Below, in pieces: positions 43,271 to 55,354 of a stretch of DNA of 64,000 nucleotides. Each line of letters begins with the position of its first letter. Position 1 is the first letter of the stretch. Both the position numbers and the translations under genes were made by a program. This stretch comes from Entophlyctis helioformis (taxonomy: Eukaryota; Chytridiomycota; Chytridiomycetes; Chytridiales; Chytriomycetaceae): contig JAHLKH010000115.1 of the NCBI GenBank assembly GCA_025526915.1, positions 22,309-86,308 on the forward strand, given 5' to 3'. The notes below the pieces were generated by a model that saw only the letters and a program-made list of their open reading frames with translations, had not been told where the DNA came from and made no database searches.

Positions 43271-43808
43271 TGTTGAGAGCGAGTTTGGTTTCGTTGTTGC
43301 GATGCAGAGTGCTGGACACGCGAGGGCATGGGAGAGCGGCGCGTCAGTGTTTGTGGGCGATCGCAGGATGCAGTGGAGAGTCGCGGTGGATGAGGGGGAG
43401 ACGGCGTGGCAGGAGTGATGCTGGTCGAGTGTCGGTCTGCGTGGCCATCAACGATGCTCGTGGATGCAGACGGCGCCAACGGGCCAGGAGCAAGGCAGAC
43501 GGCGGCAGGCAGACAGCGACACGCAAGGCAAGGGATGCGGGGGACAGAGAAAGGGAAAGAGATGTGCGCGTCGTGGGATGTGCCAGGCGAGATCGCGCTC
43601 GGCGGTCGGTGCTTGCAGACAGCCGCCCGTCACGGCAGCCGCACAGCCGGCACAGCCCGCACAGTCCGCACAAGCTGCTCGCGATGCTGCCGAGCCACCA
43701 GCCAGATCCAACGCCAATGCGACAAGAAGGCAGCAAGAGGGAATCAACAAACGGCATCTGCATGCGATTGGGATGTGGGAACAGGCAAAGGGTCGATGGC
43801 AAGAGAGC

Positions 43809-43839
<31 letters not shown>

Positions 43840-44548
43840 CGCGAGCGAGCGATGGAAGGCAAAATGACCATGGCAAGAGGCAAGGGGACATGTGCGTGCT
43901 GGCGAGACACGAGCGACTGTCTGGCGTGCCATGTGCGTGCTTACTTTGGTGCGGTCTGGGTCCTGCTTTCGTCTTGGTCGTTGTGCGAGAGCGAGAGCGA
44001 TTGCTGCTTGTCAAGATGCGAGAACTGGGGGCAAGAGGCTCGATGGCAGCCGTCATTTTATAGTCGCAGGGGATTGCAGGCGGCGCAAGCTGAGAAGAGC
44101 ATGATCGCGTCTGGATGGCGATGCGAATGACGTCTGCATCGCCGTTTTGCCAATGGGGTTCTGGGATGCTCCCGCGATGGACAGACGCGGCACGGCAATG
44201 GCACTGTGCTCTGTGTGTCGGACAGCGGGCAGCAGACAGCGGACAGAGAGTGCCCAACATGGGAAAGCAGCCAGCACCAGAAGAAGAAGACGCTGCAACG
44301 GCAAGAGTCGCGCCAAGGACAGGACACGGCTGGAGGGCATGCCAAGACAGCGTGGTTAGTGTTGGCGTTCATGTTTTTACTCGAAGTGAAAGCACGCAGT
44401 GCATCCAAGCATGCCAACATGTGCTTCCTGCAGATCGTTGCTTGTGAGCAGCTTTAGTTGAATGCTACATATGATGCCGATCAATTATTGTATGCATCCC
44501 ATGTATACTTCAACATTGCACAGCTGCATTATAATACGTCGTGATACT
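43271..44548. other. Upstream region of copy B and AT-rich spacer
   Basis: The left part repeats the upstream region of gene A (GA tract, TATA box at 44055-44063, gtaagc donor). From 44252 to about 44450 the sequence is unique. The last 100 bases before copy C are clearly AT-rich (aattattgtatgcatccc) compared with the rest of the window. No gene is supported. Confidence 0.5.
44055..44063 (-). promoter_or_regulatory. TATA box upstream of coiled-coil gene B
   Basis: On the minus strand this reads ctataaaatg and is identical to the element of copy A at 37085-37093; it lies about 790 bases before the ATG at 43270. Confidence 0.5.
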
Positions 44549-45184
44549 CTACATTAATCTTATCCAAAACCAATAAGTATCGACAGCCGAGTCGGCCATG
44601 TCCTTCATGTCGAGGGCCGTGGCAGGGACGGTCTGCGTGCTCGGAATCTCGCTGATCTCAACAGCCGAGTCGACCTTGTCCGCGGCCATGGCTGGGCGAT
44701 CCGCGAGGGCCGCCTTGGCCGCCTCGAGCTCGTCGACGAGCCTGGCTTGGTTGGCGGTGGCGGCCTTGATCTCCGCTGCGTGGCGACCCTTGAAGGTCGC
44801 AATCTTGGCCTCGGCCGATGCGAGGCTGCTGCTGGCCTGGTTGAGCTTGGCCGTCAGCACGGTGATGCCCTTGGCGAGGGCGGCGGCGGCAGACCGAGCA
44901 CTCTTGAGCTCGGCCACCTTGTCAGCCATGACGGAAGCGGCGAGTGCGAGTGCCGACTGGAGACCCTCGATCGCCTCAAGTGAAGCCGCCGATTCGATCT
45001 TGACGACCTTGGTAACGACCTTCTCGACAATAGACCGCCTGCGGGCCTCAAGAAGGGCCACTTGAGCGCGGAGGGCGGCGATCGTGGCCGCATCCTCGGC
45101 CTCCTTGGCCATGACCGTCTTGACGACAGCGCGATTGACATACAGTGCTTGAGCGAGTTGCTCTTCGAGCTTCTTGATACGGTT
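44549..45184 (-). pseudogene. Third coiled-coil paralogue (copy C), truncated at both ends
   Basis: The frame starts after a ctatag acceptor at 45185 with NRIKKLEEQLAQALYVN and matches copies A and B over about 180 residues (KGITVLTAKLNQASSSLAS, GRHAAEIKAATANQAR). The MTSNNE first exon is not visible upstream. The C-terminal third of A and B (Thr run and final helix) is missing: the frame ends YWFWIRLM at 44549, where AT-rich unrelated sequence begins. It is much more diverged than A from B. It is probably a relic; it could be transcribed, but I see no start codon in frame with the acceptor. Confidence 0.6.
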
Positions 45185-45434
45185 CTATAGCACAAGAGAG
45201 GCATACAGAGAGTAGACACACTACATCAGTTCGTGCTTAAATGTGTCCAGTAACAATGACATGAAAGGAATGACTATCCTATGAGATGAAGATAATGCAC
45301 AATGCAGCCAGCTCACGCCTGCTGGCCAGCCACGATCCTTGCGCCAGCCGAAACAGCCGTGAGCACGCCGATTCATCGTACATCTTGGCCGAGGTTCAGA
45401 GTCTGCGTTGACTCGAGATCAACCAACGCGCGCC

Positions 45435-48400
45435 ATGTCAAAGAAGCAGGCCCAAAACAGCATGGACGTCGACGACGAGCCGGCGCTCGACGACGACGAG
45501 GTCGAGCAACTGGTGCGGCGCTCTGCCCCTGCGTCTCCATACGTTCATCTTGGTGCCCAGGCTCGTCGCCCGCTGACACTGCCGATGTCCGCTGTCTGTC
45601 TTGCACAGGTCGCCTCGTCCAGCAGCAAGCGAGTTCAGCAGCTGTCGGATGCCATGAAGCGGGTGCGTTGCCAGCCGCATGTGTCTGGCGCCCGAGCCGG
45701 TCTGCAGGTCGCTGCCGCCACATGCTGACAGACCCTTGCCGCCCATGTCTGTCTCTGCCCGGCACTCTAAACCCAACAGAACCAAGGCTTGGAGAACAAG
45801 TCGGCTGCCCTCAAGGAGATGCAGGTTCGTTCGGACATGCTGCCGGCTGCTGCTTGCCGCCAGCCAGACAGCCTGCTGTCTGCATTGGGCATGGCAGGCT
45901 CTCTGACCAACCAACCATTGCCTCTGCCTTTGCAGTCGGCAGATGCACAGAAGCGATATGCGTACTTGCTGGGCCAGACCGACATCTTTGGTGGGTTGCT
46001 GATCACGGCCATGTGCCACCAGCCCGCATCTGCGACTGACCGCCGGCATGGACAGCCCATTTCCTCAACATCTCCAAGATGAAGTCGTCGGACGCAAACA
46101 AGTTCAGAGACTTCAACGCAGACGTGACCAAGTCGCCGACCGATGGGTGTGTGCCGCTGCCAGTCTTGCAAACATGGAGGCGTTGGCTGACCGACCGCCT
46201 GCCAATGCAACCCGCAGTTCGCGTCGCCATCGCAAAACGGAAAAGGAGGAGGACGAAGAGCTGCTGCGCAAGGAAGAGACCGAAGACGACGGGCCGGAGC
46301 CGTTTGCGTTTACCGAATCCCCCAAATGTATGCCGCTGTCCACCAGCGGTTCCCGTGCACTGTTGATTGTCCGGTGGCTGACACGACTTGCATGCAGATG
46401 TCGAGGGAGGCATCATGCGCGACTACCAGATCCAGGGTCTCAACTGGCTCGTATCGCTCTACACCAACGGCATCAACGGCATTCTTGCCGACGAGATGGT
46501 GCGTCTCGCTTTCCTTTTGTCCACTGCCAACTGCCCTGGCTGACCCTTGCCTTGCGTTTCAAGGGTCTGGGCAAGACGCTGCAGTCCATCTCGTTCCTGG
46601 GATACCTCAAGCACATGCAGCAAAACACTGGCCCGCATGTTGTTATTGTTCCCAAATCCACGCTGCACAACTGGTACTCGGAGTTCCGTCGCTGGGTGCC
46701 GTCCATCAACGTGTTCATGTTCCATGGCAACAAGGACGAGCGTGTAAGTTTGGCCAACGAAGCAGCCGCACGTATACCTACTTTCACACGCTAACCAGAG
46801 AGCCGTTTTTCATGTGCGTGTTGGCAGGCTGCCATGATCCGTGACAAGCTACTGCCTGTCGACTTTGAAGTTGTCGTGACATCATACGAAATGTGCCTGC
46901 TGGAAAAGTCGTCCTTCAAGCGCATCTCGTGGCAGTACATTGTCATTGACGAGGCACACCGCATCAAAAACGAAAACTCGGCTCTCTCGCAGATTGTGCG
47001 CCTCTTCAACTGCCGCAACCGCCTCCTTCTTACGGGCACGCCTCTCCAAAACAATCTCCACGAGCTTTGGGCACTGCTAAACTTTCTGCTCCCAGACGTC
47101 TTCTCGTCGTCCGAGGACTTTGATAACTGGTTCAACACCGAGCAGGGTGGCGATCAAGACCAAGTCGTCAATCAGCTGCACAAAGTCCTGCGTCCTTTCC
47201 TCCTCCGCCGCATCAAATCCGATGTCGAAAAGTCGCTGCTGCCCAAGAAGCGCATCAACCTCTATGTCGGAATGAGCTCCATGCAGCGAAAGTGGTACCA
47301 GAAGATCCTGGAAAAGGATATCGACGCCGTCAATGGCGCCATCGGCAAAAAGGAGTCCAAGACGCGGCTGCAGAACATTGTGATGCAGTTGCGCAAATGC
47401 TGCAACCACCCGTACCTGTTTGATGGTGCCGAGCCAGGGCCGCCATACACGACGGACCAGCATATTGTTGACAATGCCGGCAAGATGGTGCTTTTGGACA
47501 AACTGCTTCAGCGACTCAAGGCTCAGGGATCGCGTGTGCTGCTGTTCAGCCAGATGAGCCGTGTTCTTGACATCTGTACGTCGTGTTCAGGAACTGCCTG
47601 TGCTCCATTTGTGCGCCGAGTGCTTGCTGACGCATTCTTGTTGCTGCGTCTCAGTGGAGGACTACTGTGCTTGGAAGGGCTACGACTACTGCCGCCTCGA
47701 TGGCACGACTGCTCATGACGTGCGCGTCACAAGCATCGACGAGTTCAACAAGCCCGACAGCACCAAGTTCATTTTCCTGCTCACCACGCGCGCTGGCGGT
47801 CTCGGCATCAACCTCGCGACTGCCGACACTGTTGTCATGTACGACAACGATTGGAACCCGCAAGTTGTGAGTGTCTAGCAACACGCTCTCTTGTGTGTTC
47901 GTGTAAGGACTGCGGTGACCGACACATCTTTAACAACAGGATCTCCAAGCCGAGGATCGCGCTCACCGTATTGGACAGAAGAAGCAGGTCGTCATTTTCC
48001 GCTTTATCACCGAGGTACCAACAGACGTGCATGCATATGATGGCGTGGCTGGCTTGGTCGGTCGCTGACTTGTGGATGAACGGCGCCAATGCAGAATGCC
48101 ATTGAGGAAAAAGTCATCGATCGCGCCACCCAGAAGTTGCGACTCGACCAGCTCGTCATCCAGCAAGGCCGTGCCGCCCAGCCTGGCAAAGGTTTGTCGT
48201 GACCCGCGGTGTATTCCTCGTGCTGTGGTTGACCAAACCTTGTGCCTCTGCCCGCTATCACATCAACAGCGTCGTCCAAGGAGGATCTGGTTGCCATGAT
48301 CCAGCACGGCGCGGACAACATCTTCAAGTCTGTGGACAGGTAACACCCTTCTCGTCCACAGCCGTCTGGCACATGCCTTGCACAGTGGTGCTCACACTCG

Positions 48401-50127
48401 TTTGGCTGCGACAGCACCATCTCGCAGGACGACATTGAAGAGATTCTCAAGAGATCCGAGAAGAAGACTGCCGAGCTCGACAGCAAATACAAGGACATGG
48501 GGCTTGACGATCTGCAAAAGTTTACAATTGCGGAGACGTCCTCGGCGTACCAGTGGGAAGGCGAAGATTTCCGTGGGGTCAGCATTGCATACCTGTCCTG
48601 CCTGGCTGTGTTTGACTAGCTTTTGCTAGCTTGGCCGGCGGGCACTAATCGGCCGCTTGCATGCAGAAACAAACGGTCGGCATGAACTGGATTGGCCCGT
48701 CCAAGCGTGAACGCAAGGGTGGGTGGTCAGGAGTTTGGCCGAGATTGGAGGAACAAGGTGACTGACCAGAGGTTTGGATGGATGAACAGCCAACTATGAT
48801 GTAGACAGCTACTACCGCAATGTGTCGCTGGTTGCCACTCGCACGACCACAACGCGTCCGCCCAAGCCCAAGACGGTCAACACGTGTGTCATCCAATTCT
48901 CTTTTGCTCATGCTTCGTATGCTAACCAGACTTGGCATGTAGTCAGGACTTCCAGTTCTACCCTCGCAAGCTGACCGAGCTGCAGGAGAAGGAGAAGTAT
49001 GCATTCTGGGTAAGCAGTGAATGCATCGTAGTTCTGGCATCACATTGCTGGCTGGCAGTGCTGACGATCGCGTCCCACTGGCAGAAAGCGGCTGGTTACA
49101 AGCCGTCCAAGAGCGACTGCCCAGAGACCGACGATGCCAGAGCGACCAAGTGGCTGCAGGACGAAGAGGCTCGCATTGCTGCCGGTGAGTCGTGCATGGG
49201 CATATGGACGTGGATTGGCCTTGTGTTGACACTGAAACCCCATTCCTGATCTCCAGCCGAGCCGCTCACTGAGGCCGAGCTGAGCGAAAAGGAGGCACTG
49301 ATCCAGCAAGGGTTTGAGAACTGGACCAAACGCGACTTCCAGGCCTTTTGCAAGGCCAGCGAGAAACACGGCAGGTAAGGGTCGATGCCTGCCTGCCATC
49401 AACCCATCTGTCCTTTACCCTGCAAGCCCACCTCCTGCTGACACTGTAACAGAGGCAATCTCGAGGCGATTTCCCGCGAAGTCGAAGGCAAAACACTCGA
49501 TGATGTTGAAAAGTACGCGCCAGTGTTCTGGACCCGTCTCACCGAGATCTCAGATCACGAGAAGATTGTCGCCAATGTTGAGCGCGGCGAGGCACGACTT
49601 CGCAAGATCCAGGAGACTGCCGATATGATTGCTGCCAAGGTTGCCAAGTACCGCATGCCCCTCCAGCAGCTCAAGATGGTCTATGGACAGAACAAGGGCA
49701 AGAACTACACCGAGGAAGAGGACCGGTTCTTGGTGAGACCTGCTGGCTGCCGAGATGTGATGGTGGCAACAGAAACTGACGCACTGTGCGCAGCTGGTTG
49801 CCCTGGACAAGTTTGGCTATGGCAGCGATGATGTATACGAGAAGATCCGCAATGAGATACGAAAGTCGCCCATGTTCCGGTTCGACTGGTTCATCAAGTC
49901 GCGCACCACTGCTGTGCGTTTTGGGTCTATGCAAACTGCTACTTGCGGCTTGTGCAGCATTGCTGACATTGACGGTGTGTGTGTGTGTGCAGGAAATCAT
50001 GCGTCGGTGCAACACGATAGTGATGCTCATCACCAAGGAGCTTGAGGCAGAGGAGGGCGAGAATGGCAAACGCAAGGCTAACCAGGACCCCAAGCTGCAG
50101 ACAACGACCACCAAGAAGAGAAAGTGA
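45435..50127 (+). CDS. ISWI-family chromatin remodelling ATPase
   Basis: About 17 exons encode an ISWI (SNF2L/Isw1/Isw2) ATPase that slides nucleosomes. The N-terminus is acidic ([15 protein letters not shown]). The ATPase begins [16 protein letters not shown] and [14 protein letters not shown] (Walker A), split by an intron. [13 protein letters not shown] (DEAH), [30 protein letters not shown] and [10 protein letters not shown] follow. The helicase C part has [24 protein letters not shown] and [26 protein letters not shown] follows, with [65 protein letters not shown] and [11 protein letters not shown]. The tail is basic (TTTKKRK). The start at 45435 is a clean ATG with [15 protein letters not shown]. 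The short exons between 45600 and 46350 are the least certain. Confidence 0.95.
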
Positions 50128-50223
50128 TGCACAAGGGTTTGCTTGTGTGCCGTCCCGGACACCACCACCCCTTTCACGACTGGAATGAACATGAAATGAG
50201 CGGCACAACTGTCGGCAGGTTAA

Positions 50224-51663
50224 TTACTGTGTGGTGGCCTCGCGTAAGAACTGGATGGCCCGCGCGACCACAAGCTCCTGCACATCAGGCTTGATCAGAT
50301 CCTTGACAGCGTACTCCAGAGATGCGTCGTACGCATACACGATGGCTGCCTCGTACACCAGACAGTTTTGTCGTGCAAGTGCACGGATGACATTGCAGAC
50401 GCGCGCAATCGTCTCGCGTTCGTCGTGGGAAATGTCTTCGTTCTCGTTGGTGTAGAGACCCTCTGGCTGGTTGGCAAGCTCTGGGGACAAGGGGACATGC
50501 TTGCTGACCCAGATGTAGCCGTTGACGCCAAGGACAATGTCGACGCCGCATGTAAGGGCAATGAAATGGGACTTGGACCGCTTGATTTGGGCGGAAGGCA
50601 CGATGACGAGCGAGCCGTTTCGCAGCTAAACAGGACAATGCAGAGCTGAGTGGCTGGATCGAGACCGGTCGGCGGTCGCCGCGTGCATTCATGGTTTGCT
50701 TACCTTGCCATACTTGAGGTTGCGTGCCTGGAGAGACGCTGCTCCGTCCTGAAAGAATGCCTGCACCTCAGCCTAAACCCAACCCAACCAAACAAACAAG
50801 GCCGGGTCAGGAAATATTCGATGCGCCAACCGACAGGCCAGACATACACTGATCATGTCTCCTTCTGCGAAAAAAGTACGCATCTGCAGCTCATCCGACT
50901 CGGATTTGCGACGCTGGACAGACGTGCTGCGTTAGTCACGTTCCAACGCAGATCTCGCGTTGCTCGCCAGGCACGCTCACCTGAACGCCGCCGGGCAAGC
51001 TGATGGATGACAACAGCAGCACGGCGTCTTGTCTGCCGCGAATGTCAACCTTCCACCGCTTCGGCCCAAGCTGATCATGCAAACACGATTCGCGTCAGTG
51101 GCAGCATCTACACGCAGATACAGCCGGCAGTCCGGCCTTTGCAGATGGCGTGCTCGCTGCTGAGACTCACATCCGTTATCCGGCCAACGACAACATCGCC
51201 AATCTCGCCATTGTACCGAGACTTGACGGGCCGCACAGACACGAGCTTGTTGACTCGCTCAACAACACCGGCAACAGAGGCGACGAGCCCTTGGTCCTGC
51301 GTGAATGTGCCGTGACCACTATCGTTCCCAGCCACACGGATGTGAGTGCGTGCTGCCTGCCGCCGCCGCCGCCGCCGCCGCTCGCCTCGCATGCATCCAT
51401 GCACAGCTGCCTCTGTCGGGGTCCAGCCCGTGGCCAGCGATACTTTTTCAAGCGGCGACGTACCGCATGAACGCCGGGTCGCGGGTGATCACCTCGCCAG
51501 GAGTGACCAAGTGTGCCTGCTGTGTCTCGCCGCCGTGCGTCTCGTCGCCATCCACGTCCATGGCATCACCGCCACCGCCACCGTTGCTCTCCAGCAGACC
51601 GTCGAGCCCAGCCGCCTCTGCAGCGTCATGCCTGCCTCGTCTTGTCGGCCCAGAAAACTCCAT
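50224..51663 (-). CDS. RRP4: Exosome cap subunit RRP4
   Basis: About six exons encode the RNA-binding cap protein of the RNA exosome. The N-terminal domain contains HLVTPGEVITRDPAFMR then GHGTF and LVASVAGVVERVNKLV. The S1 domain has RYNGEIGDVVVGRITD and KRWKVDIRGRQDAVLLLSS. The KH domain has GVDIVLGVNGYIWVSKH with the GxNG loop. It ends FLREATTQ at 50224. The start was set at 51663 (MEFSGPTRRGRH); another in-frame ATG at 51738 would lengthen the leader. It converges with ISWI (96 bases) and is divergent from the AIF gene (94 bases between ATGs). Confidence 0.92.
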
Positions 51664-51757
51664 CGTCACAGCGTTCGCCTGACGTTTTCGATCGTTTGGA
51701 TAAGAGGACGTTGGCAAAATCAATACTTTTCGTTGCAAGCAACATCTACGACACTCA

Positions 51758-54655
51758 TGCTCGGATTCCTCGCAAAGTCTGTGCGCCCAAGTGTGCAGCG
51801 ATGCTCGCTGTCGGCATTCGCGGCGTCTGCACCTACTTCTGCCTCCAATGCAGCTGCCCTCAGGGCATCTGCTGCGTCGGTGTCTGCGTCCATCCGCAGC
51901 GTGCGCTTCGCTTCGTCACATGGCAAGATCACCGAGTCGTCGGCCGGCGGCAACCACAACGGCAGCAGCAACGGCGGCGGCAGCGGCGGTGACTCGAAGC
52001 TCGGTCATTGGCTCCTGCTGGCATCGCTGCTTGCTCTTGGCCCTGGTGTGAGTGTCCTTCGTCTGCGTGCTGTCGTCCAGCGGCCGCTGTGATAAACGGC
52101 CGTGTTGCTGTGTACTCACCGACGGTTCTTCCGCTTGATGCTGCGTGCGTGGTGTTTGCTGCTGCCATATCGGCACCTGTCCACGCTTGATCATGCCATG
52201 CATGCTGACGACATGGCCCCCCACATGGCCTTGTTGGGTTGGGCGTTGGCACGCATGTCTCGCACGCACCTCTGGCGGCATATGGATCGGATCGGAACGC
52301 TCCTGGATCGGCCCTTCTGCACGGCCGCCACGGACCCTGAATGCAGTACTCTCTCTTCAAGCCGGCAAACGAGACCAAGTATACTGGCGGCTCGGTGACG
52401 TTCCAGCAGCAGCAGCTCAAGGATCAGACGCAGGCCGCCTCAGATGCCGCTGCGCCTGTCAAGACCAAGGTGCCGTCGCGTCCTGCCGCCCGTGCTGACA
52501 AGCCCAAGGCCATCCGCGGTGTTCCGTTTGTGCAATACGTGCTTGTTGGTGGCGGCACGGCGTCGTACAGCGCCATGGAGGTATGCTGGCTCTCATAGAG
52601 CGGCGATGAGGCTGATCGGCACATGCGGTAGACTGACCCGCTGGATTGATGGACTGGCAGGCGATCCGCGAGGCTCAGCCTGATGCCCAAGTGCTCATCA
52701 TTGCAGAGGAGGACTTTGTTCCTTACCAGCGTCCGCCTCTGTCCAAGGAGCTCTGGTTCGGCGAGACGTCGGCCGACCTCAAGTTCACGGACTGGCAGGG
52801 CAATGAGAGCAGGTTTGCCACTGTTGCCGCGACAGGATCCATCTTGTCGTCGCACCGCTGACACACGGCCAATCCAGTCTGTTCTACCTGCCCAAGGAGT
52901 CGTACTCTGTCATGAAGGCTGACGACCTGGGTAAGATTGGCGAGCCGACCAGCAAGATTCAGCTCCTGTCTGGCGTGTCTGTTGTCAAGATCAACCCCGA
53001 GGACCAAACGGTTGTCTTGTCCAACGGCAAGCGCGTGCAGTACGGCCGCGTTCTTGTTGCCACTGGTGGATCTCCCAAAAAGTACGTCTGCCTGATCTAG
53101 TTATGTGACATTGCTTTATGCGACCTACTGACGCTGTTGGTCGTGTTGCAGCCTTCCTGCCCTGGAGAAGGCAACTGACGACACCAAGTCGCGCATCTTG
53201 ACGTTCCGTGGCGTGGGGTTTTGTTTGACTAGCATGTTGCTGGGTGCGTTCAGGCACCGCATCTGACACGGCATGCAATGCAACGACAGATCAAGGACTT
53301 TAAGCGTCTGGACAGCATCGCCCAGGGCGAAAAGACCATCGCCATTGTTGGTGGTGGTTTCCTTGGCAGCGAGCTTGCGATTGCCCTCTGTGAGTCCCTT
53401 TGATGGCATGTATCGCTGTCCCTGTGACTGACACGCCTTTTGTGTGCGCGAATGCGATCGATCCGCTGTGCAGCTCGCCGTGGTGAGTCGTGTCGCGCTG
53501 CTGCTCGTATGCTTCACGGCGTTGTTTCTGATCATGTCTTTATGGCCGGGGTTTGCAGGTGACAAGGGCGTCAAGGTTGTGCAGCTGTTCCCCGAAGACG
53601 GAAACATGGGGCTTGTCTTCCCCCGCTACCTGACCAAGTGGACGACGTCCAAGCTCCGCCAGGCTGGCGTGGACGTGCGATCCAACTCTGACATTGAGAC
53701 GGTCGTCAAGAAGGGCGAGAAGGTTGAGATCAAGGTCAAGGGTGGAGCAGCTGTTGAAGCTGATTACGTCATTGTCGCTGTCGGCCTTGCTCCCAACGAG
53801 GTATGCACTCAACATATGCTCCGTTGCATATTTGGACGCCAGCAGTGCGTAGCTGGCTGACACTGTTGCACTGTTCGCGACAGGACCTTGCACGCGAATC
53901 TGGACTGGAGCTCGACCCTGTCCGTGGCGGAATTACAGGTGAGTTGACTCGTGTTGGCCTGCTGTGCTCTTGGGCCGCGTTGCCTGACACAAGCTTTCAG
54001 TGAACGCCGAGCTTGAGGCACGCACCAACGTGTTTGCTGCTGGCGATGTGACCAGCTTCCACGATATCGCGCTCGGCCGCCGTCGCGTCGAGCACTATGA
54101 CCACGCAGTCATGAGCGGTCGGATGGCCGGCTTCAACATGACTGGCGCAAAGGTTCGTGCAGTGTGCTGTCATGGTCGCCATCTGCCAGCACGCGCGTTG
54201 GGACTGACTCTCGACGCTTTGGTTGAACGTGGGTGCACAGAAACCGTACACGCACCAGTCCATGTTCTGGAGTGATCTCGGTCCCGATGTCAGCTACGAG
54301 GCTGTTGGTCTCATTGACTCGAAGCTGCCGACCGTCGGTGTGTGGGCCAAGGTCGACGCAGCCGTTGAAAAGCCCCTGCCTGAGAAGGAAGTGTATGGAC
54401 GCGGAGTCGTGTTCTACCTCACTCCTGAGCGCAAGGTTGTTGGCGTTCTTGCGTGGAACCTGCCTGGCAAGGTAAGCATCGGCACCGTTGAGTGGGGTTG
54501 CTGGCTTGCTGGCTTGTTGGCTTGCTGGCTTGTGGTGCGCTGACAATGGTGTCTGCAATGGACAGATGGACATTGCACGCAAGATCATCCGCGAGGGCAA
54601 GGCATACGCTGATGTCGACAGCCTGTCTCGTCTCTTCAACGTTCACGGCAACTGA
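51758..54655 (+). CDS. Mitochondrial apoptosis-inducing factor-like flavoprotein (AIFM1 type)
   Basis: About nine exons encode an FAD/NADH oxidoreductase. The N-terminus ([19 protein letters not shown]) is a mitochondrial targeting-like leader rich in Arg/Ser. A glycine/asparagine linker and one hydrophobic helix ([14 protein letters not shown]) follow, suggesting an inner-membrane anchor. The FAD fold has [14 protein letters not shown], then [20 protein letters not shown] and [11 protein letters not shown]. The NADH fold has [28 protein letters not shown] and [17 protein letters not shown] match AIF, and the C-terminal domain has [23 protein letters not shown] proteins support respiratory chain assembly through Mia40/CHCHD4 and can promote cell death when released. 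The window also contains a metacaspase. Confidence 0.92.
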
Positions 54656-54748
54656 TGGCTGCCGCTCGTATCTGCTGTCGTCTGGAGACACACCCCTATC
54701 CTCGAATACAACACCAAACTGCATTCAACGCTTTGTTCAGGTGCAATG

Positions 54749-55291
54749 TCATGCAGATGTTGATGCGGCCGACGCCACAATGTGTGCAAAGCGGTCCTTG
54801 TCCACGGCGTGGTCATGGTACTTGTGCATGCGCTGAGCCAGGTGCACTGCCAGCAGATGCACACAGCTACCCGGCCGGCCCGTCGCCGTTGATCTGCATC
54901 CGCAGAACTGCTGGGCGGGAAGACAGACAAAGTGTCTGCCGGCATGCGTCACTTGGAACACCGAGCGCTGGCTGCCGGCTGCTTTCATGGATTCCTTGAG
55001 GAGGCTGCTACCGCTGTCTTTGGCCAGCACTGTGATGCGCACAACTGTCTCGTCCTGTCAGCTCTGTGCGGCGGCATGTTGGCAGGCGGTGCGCCGAGAC
55101 CACACCTTGCCGAGCATCGATCAGATCGAGTGCGAGCAGCGTCTGCTGTTCGCCACACAGAAAAGCGATGCTGGAGATCCGTTAGTCGTGGAGACTGTCT
55201 CGGCGAGCCAGGCAGCGGCAAACCTTTGCAGGTCGCTGTCGGTCAGCAGTGTGTCGTCCGGCAGGCCCTCAAAGATGGTCGCCAGATCCAT
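54749..55291 (-). CDS. SWS1: SWS1/ZSWIM7-like SWIM zinc-finger protein (homologous recombination)
   Basis: Three exons fit. The first starts MDLATIFEGLPDDTLLTD at 55291. An intron with a gttt donor leads to IAFLCGEQQTLLALDLIDAR, then a second intron to VVRITVLAKDSGSS. The last exon has QRSVFQVTHAGRHFVC and the SWIM motif QQFCGCRST...GSCVHLLAVHLAQRM (CxC then CxH). The order 'LALDLID', 'RSVFQV' and SWIM fits SWS1/ZSWIM7. That protein partners a RAD51 paralogue in the Shu complex and promotes RAD51 filament formation. The spacing of the first motif and the final helix also fits. The exons are inferred from frame and GT-AG rules. Confidence 0.8.
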
Positions 55292-55354
55292 CTCGGCAGC
55301 GTTGGTTGGTTGGTTGGCGATGTCCGGACAAGGCCATTTTATTGAGTCGCTGAT

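Larger units (their letters stand above)
41715..44251. repeat. Segmental duplication, copy B (direct repeat of 34743-37274)
   Basis: This is the second copy of the 2.5-kb block, in the same orientation and about 7 kb from the first. It carries the intact version of the coiled-coil gene, its TATA box (44055-44063) and the (GA)n tract. On the right the similarity fades within the tail around gtcggacagcggg. Confidence 0.9.

Noticed and set aside
53097..53150. Stop codon after the ATGGSPKK segment of the AIF-like gene
   Set aside because: It lies in an intron beginning with a gtacgt donor; the next exon continues in frame with NLPALEKA.
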